DNA from: Planctomycetota bacterium
GTDB lineage: Bacteria > Planctomycetota > Phycisphaerae > Sedimentisphaerales > Anaerohalosphaeraceae
Direction: 5' to 3'
Assembly (NCBI GenBank): GCA_012519365.1
Contig: JAAYQH010000102.1
Location: 1-6,468 of the forward strand
Length of the DNA stretch: 6,468 nucleotides
In this document: piece by piece, positions 1 through 5,625 of the stretch
How positions within the stretch are numbered: the stretch's first letter is position 1
Layout of the letters: each line of letters opens with the position of its first letter
Position numbers and translations under genes: made by a program
The notes under the pieces: generated by a model
Seen by the model: the letters and a program-made list of their open reading frames with translations, nothing else
Told to the model about the DNA's origin: nothing
Databases searched by the model: none

Positions 1-1966
1 CCGCCATCGGTGTTCGGCCGCGATGGGCCCACGCATAGTACGGAATCGCCGAAAACGCCCGTTCGGTGCGTTCCAGTCCGCCGTCCAGCGTCCGTTGCAA
101 CTCCAAAGCCTTCCCCTCAATCACCGTTACCCCGCCAAGCAGGTCGGGCTTGAACGAACTGGTCAGCGTTGCCTCATCGGGCAGCATCAGGTTCAATACC
201 CGTCCGCCTTCCACATCGAGGCCTTCCAGACAATATACCAGCGGCCCCCCCTGCAGGGCGACCTTGCCGACATTCTCCCGCACCCGTTCATCGCAAACCA
301 CCCGTCGAACCGCCATAGGCAATTCAAGTGTGATCCGGTCCCCAGCTTTCCACGTCCGCTCAAGCACCGCGTAGCCGTTGATAAGATGCACCGGGACCGC
401 CTGGCCGTTGACCGCCAAATGAATAGGCCGCTCGGCCGGTTGCAACTCTGAATACAGCGTGCTGGGCACAGGCTTGTTCCGCGCCCAGCCGGGTATTCGC
501 AGTTTTAACGCGAAGGACTGCGCCGCGGCCGGTTCGACCGTCAGTTCAACGGTGCCCTCGAAGGGGTATTGGGTCGATTGGGTCAGTTTGACAGGCTGCT
601 CGCCGATGGCAACCTCGCTGCGCCCATGAACATACAGGTTGACATACACCGCCTCGTCCCGCACTGCATAAACATAGCCCGGCACCGAAGCCATAAACCG
701 GCAAATGTTGCTCGGACAGCACGCACAGCCAAACCACGGCTGACGTTCATGGCCGGCAGGGCTTTCTAGCGGATTGGGGTAGAAAAAGTGCATCCCATCC
801 AGTGCCACGCCGCTTAGGACGTTGTTATACAGCGACAATTCCATCACATCGATATAATCGGCCTTGCCGTGCAGCAGAAACATCCGATGATTCCAGAACA
901 CATTGGCAATCGCCGCGCACGTCTCGCAATAGGCGGTGCGGTTGGGCAGTTCATAATTATCCCCGAACGCCTCGCCTGCATGGCGGGCCCCGATGCCGCC
1001 GGTAATATAGAGTTTTTTCGAGACCACGTTGTCCCAAATCGCGTCAATGGCCTTCAGATACGCCGCATCGCCGGTCAATCCTGCCACATCCGCCATGGCC
1101 GCATACATATATGCCGCACGCACCGCATGGCCAACCGCCTCGGTCTGTTCAATCACCGGTTTGTGATCCTGACTGTAAGGACCGTAAAGCCGACGTTTAT
1201 CGGCGTTGCGACCCCGCATATCGAGGAAAAATTTGGCTTGGTTAAGGTATTTTTCATTTCCGGTTACCCGATACAGTTTCACCAGGCCAATTTCAATTTC
1301 CTGATGGCCCGGCGGGTCGATCCGACCGCTCGGATTGAACACCGAACAGACCAAATCCGCATTTTTGACGGCAATATCCAGAAAACTTCGTTTGCCCGTG
1401 GCCAAATAGTGCGCCACCGCCGCTTCGTACATATGCCCGACATTATACAGCTCGTGGGAGTCGCGAATGTTGTCCCATCGCTGCTTGTCGTAGCAGCAAG
1501 CGATGTTGCGTCCGCCTTTGCGGGCCTGCGCCGTCCAGGCCGTATACAGATAGCCGTCCGGTTCCTGGGCCGCACCGATCCACCCAATCAGCTGATCCAG
1601 ATACGCATCCAATTCCGCATCGGGATGCACCATCAAACTGTACGACGCCCCCTCAATAATCTTGTACACATCGCTGTCGTTGAAGCCAAAATCCCCCTCC
1701 CAGGGTTTGTCCGACAGCTTGGCGGCCACCTTGAAGTTTTCGATCCGCCCGGTCTGCTCGGACTGCTTGAACGCGAACGGGATCGTGGCTGTGCGGTTGG
1801 TCTCTATCCGCGGCAGCCAGAACTCATCGCCCACATGGACCTGCGTAAACGCCACTGGCTGATAGGGGTAATCCTTGAAAAGGGGGACAGGCTCAGCCCC
1901 AACAGTCCAAACGCACGCTAACGAAAACAGTGAAATAACCAAGATAGATACTTTCTTTTTGTACAT
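1..1966 (-). CDS. Secreted glycoside hydrolase, DUF1680 / GH127-type (beta-L-arabinofuranosidase-like), 3' end cut by window edge
   Basis: Reading down from the ATG at 1966 gives 655 residues with no stop before the left edge. Characterised GH127 enzymes are about 660 residues, so only a short tail is missing. Residues 1-24 form a signal peptide (MYKKK, hydrophobic stretch, cleavage likely after V-G-A24), so the protein is exported. The (alpha/alpha)6 catalytic barrel covers roughly 45-430 and includes HELYNVGH near 171-178. Known GH127 active-site residues can be placed: acid/base Glu at E332 (AGEAFGDNYE), Zn-ligand Glu and Cys at E348 and C350 (YCETC), and the nucleophile/ligand pair C416-C417 in CACCPSN. 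A beta-sandwich follows, with LRIPGWA at 489-495 and IPYYAWAHRG near the end. Family members release beta-L-arabinofuranose from plant glycans, and some relatives act on other rhamnogalacturonan II sugars; the exact substrate cannot be read here. The start is supported by AAAGGA at 1975-1980 and an upstream promoter. The active site looks complete. Confidence 0.95.
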   Translation of the reverse strand, partial: MYKKKVSILVISLFSLACVWTVGAEPVPLFKDYPYQPVAFTQVHVGDEFWLPRIETNRTATIPFAFKQSEQTGRIENFKVAAKLSDKPWEGDFGFNDSDVYKIIEGASYSLMVHPDAELDAYLDQLIGWIGAAQEPDGYLYTAWTAQARKGGRNIACCYDKQRWDNIRDSHELYNVGHMYEAAVAHYLATGKRSFLDIAVKNADLVCSVFNPSGRIDPPGHQEIEIGLVKLYRVTGNEKYLNQAKFFLDMRGRNADKRRLYGPYSQDHKPVIEQTEAVGHAVRAAYMYAAMADVAGLTGDAAYLKAIDAIWDNVVSKKLYITGGIGARHAGEAFGDNYELPNRTAYCETCAAIANVFWNHRMFLLHGKADYIDVMELSLYNNVLSGVALDGMHFFYPNPLESPAGHERQPWFGCACCPSNICRFMASVPGYVYAVRDEAVYVNLYVHGRSEVAIGEQPVKLTQSTQYPFEGTVELTVEPAAAQSFALKLRIPGWARNKPVPSTLYSELQPAERPIHLAVNGQAVPVHLINGYAVLERTWKAGDRITLELPMAVRRVVCDERVRENVGKVALQGGPLVYCLEGLDVEGGRVLNLMLPDEATLTSSFKPDLLGGVTVIEGKALELQRTLDGGLERTERAFSAIPYYAWAHRGRTPMA

Positions 1967-1974
1967 TGTTTGTG

Positions 1975-1980
1975 TCCTTT
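1975..1980 (-). promoter_or_regulatory. Ribosome binding site of the GH127-type hydrolase
   Basis: AAAGGA on the minus strand lies 8 nt before the ATG at 1966. It fixes the start together with the signal peptide that begins at that ATG. Confidence 0.75.
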
Positions 1981-2008
1981 CAAATTGTTCAGGCAGGATA
2001 TGCCGCTC

Positions 2009-2039
2009 ATTATAAAAGACAAACGATGCAAAATGTCAA
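2009..2039 (-). promoter_or_regulatory. Sigma70-type promoter of the GH127-type hydrolase
   Basis: On the minus strand a perfect -35 TTGACA (2034-2039) and a perfect -10 TATAAT (2009-2014) are separated by 19 nt, two more than optimal. Transcription would start near 2002, giving a leader of about 36 nt. Perfect hexamers with a long spacer are compatible with dependence on DNA bending or an activator; that dependence is inference. An A-tract array lies directly upstream. Confidence 0.75.
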
Positions 2040-2040
2040 A

Positions 2041-2087
2041 TCTTTTTAGATTTTGCGAATTTTTGGGCGATTTTTTCAAATTTTCTG
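2041..2087 (-). promoter_or_regulatory. Phased A-tract / UP-element-like region upstream of the hydrolase promoter
   Basis: Five runs of 4-6 A on the minus strand (T on plus) lie at 2043-2047, 2051-2054, 2060-2064, 2071-2076 and 2081-2084. Their centres are about 7.5, 9.5, 11.5 and 9 nt apart, close to one helical turn. Such arrays bend DNA, and next to a -35 element they can contact RNA polymerase alpha subunits. The run pattern is visible; the function is inferred. Confidence 0.5.
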
Positions 2088-2100
2088 AACTTTATCAGAA
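2083..2100. repeat. Inverted repeat TTCTGA-N6-TCAGAA, candidate operator in the divergent intergenic region
   Basis: Two perfect 6-nt arms (2083-2088 and 2095-2100) are separated by 6 nt. They lie between the divergent hydrolase and beta-propeller genes, about 45 nt upstream of the hydrolase -35. The geometry suits a dimeric regulator. Only one copy is visible, so it may be chance in AT-rich DNA. Confidence 0.3.
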
Positions 2101-2201
2101 CAATGTACGTCATATCCGGAGAGTTGCTGTCGAAAAATAATTGTTCGTGGTGTTCTTTATCCAATGCACCTGAAATTAGGATGAAACCGCAAATGATACA
2201 C

Positions 2202-2205
2202 GGAG
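2202..2205 (+). promoter_or_regulatory. Ribosome binding site of the PQQ-like beta-propeller gene
   Basis: GGAG lies 5 nt before the ATG at 2211. It favours this start over an in-frame ATG at 2103, which would place 36 residues with no signal-peptide character before a clear signal peptide. I found no convincing -35/-10 pair for this gene between 2040 and 2200. Confidence 0.65.
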
Positions 2206-2861
2206 TCAAAATGAACACAACGGTCCCTACAAAGACGTTCTGTACTGTTATTTTCTCGTTTCTCGTGGGCCTGTCTGCGGGCGCAGCGGCGAATTGGCCG
2301 ACATGGCGCGGGCCAAATAGGATGGGAATTGCCGAGGGGAATCCTCCTTTGACTTGGAGTGAAGAGCACAACATCCAGTGGAAAATGCCCCTTGAAGGCG
2401 ACGGCTCCAATTCGACGCCGGCCGTCTGGGGGGAAAAACTGTTTTTCCAGATTGCCGTAGAAACCGATAAAACCCCCCCAGCCTCTGCCGAACAGGCCGG
2501 CCCGATAGCCGGCCGCGGACGTACCCCAAGCAGCCTGTATCAATTCAAAGTGGTCTGCTTGGATCGCACAACCGGCAAAACACTCTGGACTACCCAAGTC
2601 CGCGAAACCGTTCCTCATGAAGGCCACCATGGCGACCATGGCTTGGCTTCCTATTCGCCCGTGACCGACGGAACTGCCGTCTGGGCCAATTTCGGGTCGC
2701 GCGGCCTGCACTGTCTGACGCTGGACGGGCAGATCAAATGGCAAAAAGACCTGCCCTTAATGCGAATTCGCGGCACCTTCGGCGAGGGCAACTCACCGCT
2801 GCTGGTAGAGAACAAGCTGATAGTCGTCGGCGATCACGAAGACCAATCCTATATCATCCGC

Positions 2862-2868
2862 CTTTGAC
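2862..2868 (+). other. Frame-change point with prfB-like CTTTGAC heptamer
   Basis: The zero frame reads ATC ATC CGC CTT TGA. Slipping one base forward on CTT gives GAC AAA GAC and restores the family sequence as SYIIRLDKDTGK. CTT TGA C is the heptamer used for programmed +1 frameshifting in bacterial prfB. The G-rich Shine-Dalgarno-like stimulator that precedes it in prfB is absent here. The simpler reading is a one-base insertion in an ancestral ATC GCC TTT GAC, which makes the same heptamer automatically. Confidence 0.5.
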
Positions 2869-3110
2869 AAAGACACAGGCAAGATTCTCTGGCGCCAGGA
2901 CCGCGACGAACCGACCGCCTGGACATCGCCGATTGCCGTAGTAGAAGAGGATGGAAAGATTCAAATCATCGTCAGCGGAACCAACCGCATTCGCGCCTAT
3001 GATGCCCAAACCGGCCAGGTCATCTGGCAATGCGGGGGACAAACGCAAAACGTCATTCCCACTCCAGTATGCGGACACGGCATAGTCTATTGCACCAGCG
3101 TCTGCCGATC

Positions 3111-3128
3111 GGGCGGTAAGTGCCGCCC
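3111..3128. repeat. GC-rich inverted repeat at the point where the beta-propeller gene loses similarity
   Basis: GGGCGG (3111-3116) and CCGCCC (3123-3128) can pair as a 6-bp GC-only stem with a 6-nt loop. No T-run follows on either strand, so it is not a standard intrinsic terminator. It lies at the convergent junction between the beta-propeller remnant and the DUF2062 gene, within about 25 nt of where family similarity ends. It may be a breakpoint feature or a weak bidirectional transcription barrier. Confidence 0.4.
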
Positions 3129-3175
3129 CTTAAAACCGTGCATAATTCAACCTTATCAATCTCGCTTTGCCCAAA

Positions 3176-3748
3176 TTAACAGGAGCTAAGGCGCCGTTGT
3201 TTTTTTGCCTGTTTTCGTTGTCGGTAGTAGGAAATAAGCCGCAGGGATACAGAGTGGGCCAAACCCGCTGCGATAAACCCAAGAATGACCCCCCCCACGA
3301 GCATTTCAAGCCCGATATTCATTGCTGTGGAAGTAACGTCTTTCCAGAACGCCTGCGTGTGAAACTCGGTCAGTAACCGATACAATGACAGCGTTTCATC
3401 GAATAAATGGTCCATCTGTTCCGGGTTGAGTTCCGGTTTGGAGGGGCGCATCTTCAATATCAACCGGCCGAGCCGATAGGCCGGATAATAAACAAAGACG
3501 GCCGTTGCCGCATTACTGACCCATACTCCCAACACCGCTACCATTCGGTTGGCTTTGAGCAATGAGGCCGTTATCCATGCCAGCATCATCTGCAATCCCA
3601 TCACCGGCAGATACGCGATAAACACCCCGATCGCCAGCCCCTTTGCGATGCGTTCAGGGGAATCATTAACGTGGAGAATGCGCGTCTTTACAAACCGCAG
3701 CATCGGCCGCAATCGCAAGAGGAGTTTCGTCCGCAGCGAAATTTTCAT
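3176..3748 (-). CDS. DUF2062 family inner-membrane protein
   Basis: A 190-residue protein whose core matches DUF2062: PERIAKGLAIGVFIAYLP (31-48), then GLQMMLAW and LLKANRMVAVLG leading to WVSNAAT (76-82). Family members usually carry N-P-x-T in the last motif; here it is N79-A-A-T. Hydrophobic segments near 38-60, 68-95 and 145-165 suggest three or four membrane passes. Both ends are basic (MKISLRTKLLLRLR; RQRKQAKKQRR). The biochemical role of DUF2062 is unknown; the domain is often found beside or fused to glycosyltransferases. Its ATG overlaps the stop of the upstream GT9 gene (ATGA, 3745-3748) and no good Shine-Dalgarno precedes it, so it is probably translationally coupled. The 3' end overlaps the convergent beta-propeller remnant by 14 nt. 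An 8-nt G run (3289-3296 on plus) lies inside the gene. Confidence 0.88.
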   Translation of the reverse strand: MKISLRTKLLLRLRPMLRFVKTRILHVNDSPERIAKGLAIGVFIAYLPVMGLQMMLAWITASLLKANRMVAVLGVWVSNAATAVFVYYPAYRLGRLILKMRPSKPELNPEQMDHLFDETLSLYRLLTEFHTQAFWKDVTSTAMNIGLEMLVGGVILGFIAAGLAHSVSLRLISYYRQRKQAKKQRRLSSC

Positions 3749-4797
3749 TTCGGCTCGTCTGCTATCTGTGCTGCCATCTGACGGTCAATTGCGTTGAGAA
3801 CCGCCTGGACGCTGACTTGTTCAATGCGATGAGCCGGCTTTCGGCTGCGAATGGCGGTGCCGCGTTGTTCCGGCTCGACGGCCACGACGGCGTCGGGCTG
3901 CTTGTATGGCCCGACCCACGCCGGGTTGGTCGGCCCAAAGATCAGCACCGTCGGGCGCCGCAGCGCCACGGCGATCTGCCCAGGGCCGGTATCATTGGAC
4001 ACCACCAGCCCAGCCTGAGCCAGCAGCGCAACCAACTGAGGAATGGTGGTTTTTCCGCATAAATCGGCTATCGGCACGGTGGCGGCATGCTGAAGCGCCG
4101 CGACAATCTTTTTTTCGCCGGGCGAACCGACCGCTGCGATGGCCAGGCCGTATTTTTTGGCGACAAACTCGGCCACCGCGGCAAACCGTTCAACCGGCCA
4201 GCGTTTGCTCTCGTGAGCGGCCCCGGCAATCAGCACCGCAAATCGCCCCGCCTCAAGCCCTGCATCCTTCCTCAGTGCCCCCACGGACTGCACCACCCCT
4301 GAAGGCGGCTCAAACCGAATATACGGCTCAAACTCCTCGACCCCCACCGCCTTTAACATCGCGCGATACAAGTCCACCATATGCAGCGACCCTTCCGGCC
4401 GGCGGACCCGATGCGTATAAAACAGCGGCGCCCCCTCGCGAGCCGAGGCTGCCCCCACGCGCATCGGGCAGCCTGACAGCCACCCCAGCAAAGCCGTACG
4501 TAAAAGCCCCTGCAAATCCAGCACCAAATCGAAGCGCTCCCCACGAAGCCGGCCAATCAGCTCGCGCATCGCACAAAAACCGGCCGAGGTGTACCACCGC
4601 CCCAGCAAGCGCCGCTCAAACAGCAGCGTCTCGTCCACTCCTCGAACACACGTCAACAGCGGCGCAAATTCACGACGTATCATCCACGTTATGCGGGACT
4701 CCGGAAATGCCTTTCGCAGCGCCTCCAGCACCGGAAGGGCATGCACCACATCGCCCAGCGACGACGGCTTGATGATCAAAATATTCTGATAGCCCAT
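3745..4797 (-). CDS. Glycosyltransferase family 9 (lipopolysaccharide heptosyltransferase-like)
   Basis: A 350-residue protein of normal GT9 length. The N-terminal half begins ILIIKPSSLGDVVHALP (6-22), the GT9 signature; D16 aligns with the catalytic Asp of WaaC. FDLVLDLQGLLRTALL lies at 89-104. The C-terminal Rossmann half has the donor-site motifs SKRWP (197-201), SNDTGPGQIAVAL (267-279) and IFGPTNP (286-292). Family members transfer heptose from ADP-heptose to the Kdo or heptose of the LPS inner core on the cytoplasmic face of the inner membrane. Whether this one is type I, type II or uses another sugar cannot be decided from sequence alone; the N-terminal motif is closest to the heptosyltransferase I pattern. 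The ATG at 4797 lacks a Shine-Dalgarno, but it sits directly before the conserved first strand and about 50 nt after a promoter. It is first in an operon with DUF2062. Confidence 0.92.
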   Translation of the reverse strand: MGYQNILIIKPSSLGDVVHALPVLEALRKAFPESRITWMIRREFAPLLTCVRGVDETLLFERRLLGRWYTSAGFCAMRELIGRLRGERFDLVLDLQGLLRTALLGWLSGCPMRVGAASAREGAPLFYTHRVRRPEGSLHMVDLYRAMLKAVGVEEFEPYIRFEPPSGVVQSVGALRKDAGLEAGRFAVLIAGAAHESKRWPVERFAAVAEFVAKKYGLAIAAVGSPGEKKIVAALQHAATVPIADLCGKTTIPQLVALLAQAGLVVSNDTGPGQIAVALRRPTVLIFGPTNPAWVGPYKQPDAVVAVEPEQRGTAIRSRKPAHRIEQVSVQAVLNAIDRQMAAQIADEPK

Positions 4798-4854
4798 AGC
4801 AAGGGTCGATTGTTACGTTTGGAACAAAAAGACACAACACAGATCCTATGGGGA

Positions 4855-4883
4855 ATTGTACGCGCAAAACCACCCGCATGCAA
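4855..4883 (-). promoter_or_regulatory. Promoter of the GT9-DUF2062 operon
   Basis: On the minus strand, TTGCAT (4878-4883) and TACAAT (4855-4860) are 17 nt apart. The -10 is 5/6 consensus and the -35 is weaker (3/6). The predicted start near 4848 leaves a leader of about 50 nt. It shows the pair need not depend on transcription of the DUF4870 gene upstream. Confidence 0.6.
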
Positions 4884-4904
4884 GACCTGTATTCTGACTG
4901 ACAG

Positions 4905-4920
4905 CAATCAAACGCGATTG
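4905..4920. repeat. Inverted repeat CAATC-N6-GATTG upstream of the GT9 promoter
   Basis: Perfect 5-nt arms lie between the end of the DUF4870 gene and the GT9 promoter, about 20 nt upstream of the -35. No T-run follows on the minus strand, so a terminator role for DUF4870 is unlikely. It could be an operator half-site pair or chance. Confidence 0.2.
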
Positions 4921-4937
4921 AGCGTAACCCTGCACCC

Positions 4938-5414
4938 TTATTTAATCAGACGGATACTGACCGGGTATCGGAAAGCGCGACCCTGACCAGCAGCCACACA
5001 ACCCATAATGCAGAATACAAGCTCCGCAATCATTATCAGCGGCAAAAGAAAAATCCCAATGAACACAAAAACCAACACACAGGCTATCGCATACCCTATA
5101 ACAACGGTGATTTGGAAATTCAGCGCTTCTTTGCCCTGGTCGTTGACAAAGGCACTCTGGTCCTTTTTGATCAGCCAGATAATCAGCGGCCCCAGGAAAC
5201 TGGAAAAAAAGCCCAGCAGATGGCACAACAGCCCCAGATTCTTGTCATCTTGGCTGACCGTGCCGCTCGGCGGCGGAGGCGGAGAAGTTAATGGACTTTC
5301 CGGAGGGGTTTGGGTATTTTGCGACGAAGATGGACTCTCTTGAGGCGACCTTTGCGGTTCCTGTGACGGCGGGATGTTCTCATCTGGGTTGTTGCTCGGT
5401 GCGTTCTGATCCAT
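4938..5414 (-). CDS. DUF4870 family small membrane protein with proline-rich N-terminus
   Basis: Read from the ATG at 5414 the protein has 158 residues. Residues 1-55 are low-complexity, rich in Pro, Ser, Gln and Asn, including a five-proline run near 45-49, and are probably disordered and cytoplasmic. Residues 57-83 (DDKNLGLLCHLLGFFSSFLG, then LIIWLIKKD) are the first membrane segment with the family W-x-x-K-K motif. NDQGKEALNFQI (91-102) is the DUF4870 signature linker. A long hydrophobic region at 103-140 gives two further helices. DUF4870 proteins are small Tic20-like membrane proteins of unknown function. GGAGG (5423-5427) lies 8 nt before ATG 5414, so an in-frame ATG at 5456 is rejected. 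The gene has its own promoter and is divergent from guaB. Confidence 0.9.
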   Translation of the reverse strand: MDQNAPSNNPDENIPPSQEPQRSPQESPSSSQNTQTPPESPLTSPPPPPSGTVSQDDKNLGLLCHLLGFFSSFLGPLIIWLIKKDQSAFVNDQGKEALNFQITVVIGYAIACVLVFVFIGIFLLPLIMIAELVFCIMGCVAAGQGRAFRYPVSIRLIK

Positions 5415-5420
5415 AGCGTA

Positions 5421-5429
5421 ATCCTCCCT
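5421..5429 (-). promoter_or_regulatory. Strong ribosome binding site deciding the DUF4870 start
   Basis: AGGGAGGAT on the minus strand, with GGAGG 8 nt before the ATG at 5414, the strongest Shine-Dalgarno in the window. It excludes the longer reading from 5456. Confidence 0.8.
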
Positions 5430-5474
5430 AAACAAAGGTTTCCGATAATTCAACATTGTACATCCGTTTGCCCC

Positions 5475-5503
5475 ATTAAAAGTCAGACATTCGCATCTGT
5501 CAA
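5475..5503 (-). promoter_or_regulatory. Promoter of the DUF4870 gene
   Basis: On the minus strand, perfect TTGACA (5498-5503), a 17-nt spacer and TTTAAT (5475-5480, 5/6 consensus). Predicted start near 5468, leader about 54 nt. It is back-to-back with the guaB promoter; the two -35 elements are about 50 nt apart. Confidence 0.75.
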
Positions 5504-5553
5504 GTCAATTGTTGCGCCGCGGCTTCATTGATGGCTGCGGATGCGGATTTTCT

Positions 5554-5582
5554 TTGACGCAAAGGCGTTTGCTCAATATACT
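5554..5582 (+). promoter_or_regulatory. guaB: Promoter of guaB
   Basis: TTGACG (5554-5559) and TATACT (5577-5582), each 5/6 consensus, are 17 nt apart. Predicted start near 5589, giving a leader of about 36 nt before ATG 5626. A palindrome fills much of the spacer. Confidence 0.8.
5559..5572. promoter_or_regulatory. Palindrome GCAAA-GGCG-TTTGC inside the guaB promoter spacer, candidate operator
   Basis: Arms GCAAA (5559-5563) and TTTGC (5568-5572) are perfect inverted repeats, and the central GC adds one more symmetric pair. The site lies between the -35 and -10, where a bound repressor would block polymerase. It resembles the GCAAACGTTTGC core of the enterobacterial PurR box with two extra central bases. 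Purine control is an inference. Confidence 0.4.
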
Positions 5583-5614
5583 TCGAATTTTACTGGATTT
5601 GACGACGGTTTGCT

Positions 5615-5618
5615 GGAG
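5615..5618 (+). promoter_or_regulatory. guaB: Ribosome binding site of guaB
   Basis: GGAG lies 7 nt before the ATG at 5626 and supports that start, which is also followed directly by the conserved IMPDH N-terminus. Confidence 0.7.
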
Positions 5619-5625
5619 ATGCTCT

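Larger units (their letters stand above)
2211..3189 (+). pseudogene. Secreted PQQ-like beta-propeller protein, frameshifted and missing its C-terminal part
   Basis: From ATG 2211 the frame gives 218 residues to a TGA at 2865-2867. Residues 1-27 are a signal peptide (cleavage near A-A-A27), followed by NWPTWRGP (28-35), a hallmark of planctomycete PQQ-binding-like repeat proteins. Blade motifs include CLDRTTGKTLW at 116-126. The family sequence continues in the +1 frame from 2860 or 2866 (DKDTGKILW, YDAQTGQVIW, GGQTQNVIPTPV) to a TAA at 3187-3189. Family similarity fades after VYCTS, near 3105. The usual protein is about 400-430 residues, so several final blades that would close the propeller are absent. 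One extra C around 2858-2859 explains the frame change. A ribosomal +1 shift at CTT TGA C (2862-2868) would also restore it. These proteins are exported and mostly uncharacterised; similarity to PQQ dehydrogenases does not prove PQQ binding. The loss of the 3' end argues for a decaying gene. Confidence 0.82.

Noticed and set aside
869..1921. A 350-codon open frame on the plus strand
   Set aside because: It lies wholly antisense to the hydrolase, whose signal peptide, motifs and active site are clear. It has no plausible ribosome binding site or recognisable domain and arises from codon bias in the opposite strand.
2103..2210. A longer start for the beta-propeller protein at ATG 2103
   Set aside because: It adds 36 residues without signal-peptide character before a good signal peptide, and the Shine-Dalgarno is at 2202-2205.
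2620..2645. Repeated CCATGGC palindromes
   Set aside because: They encode the conserved His/Gly/Asp stretch of the beta-propeller protein and look like codon coincidence.
3196..3206. A T-run near the end of DUF2062 as a terminator for the beta-propeller gene
   Set aside because: It lies within the DUF2062 coding sequence (Lys/Gln codons on the minus strand) and is not preceded by a convincing stem.
3906..4772. A 288-codon Pro/Ala/Arg-rich frame on the plus strand
   Set aside because: It is antisense to the GT9 gene. The composition is what the reverse of Ala/Gly/Leu-rich coding DNA gives.
4905..4920. Intrinsic terminator for the DUF4870 gene
   Set aside because: The stem is only 5 bp and is not followed by a T-run on the minus strand.
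5260..5290. GGC/GGA-rich trinucleotide run
   Set aside because: It encodes the proline-rich tail of the DUF4870 N-terminus, ordinary low complexity rather than a mobile or regulatory repeat.
5415..5456. A longer start for the DUF4870 protein at ATG 5456
   Set aside because: The strong GGAGG at 5423-5427 lies inside this stretch and points to ATG 5414.
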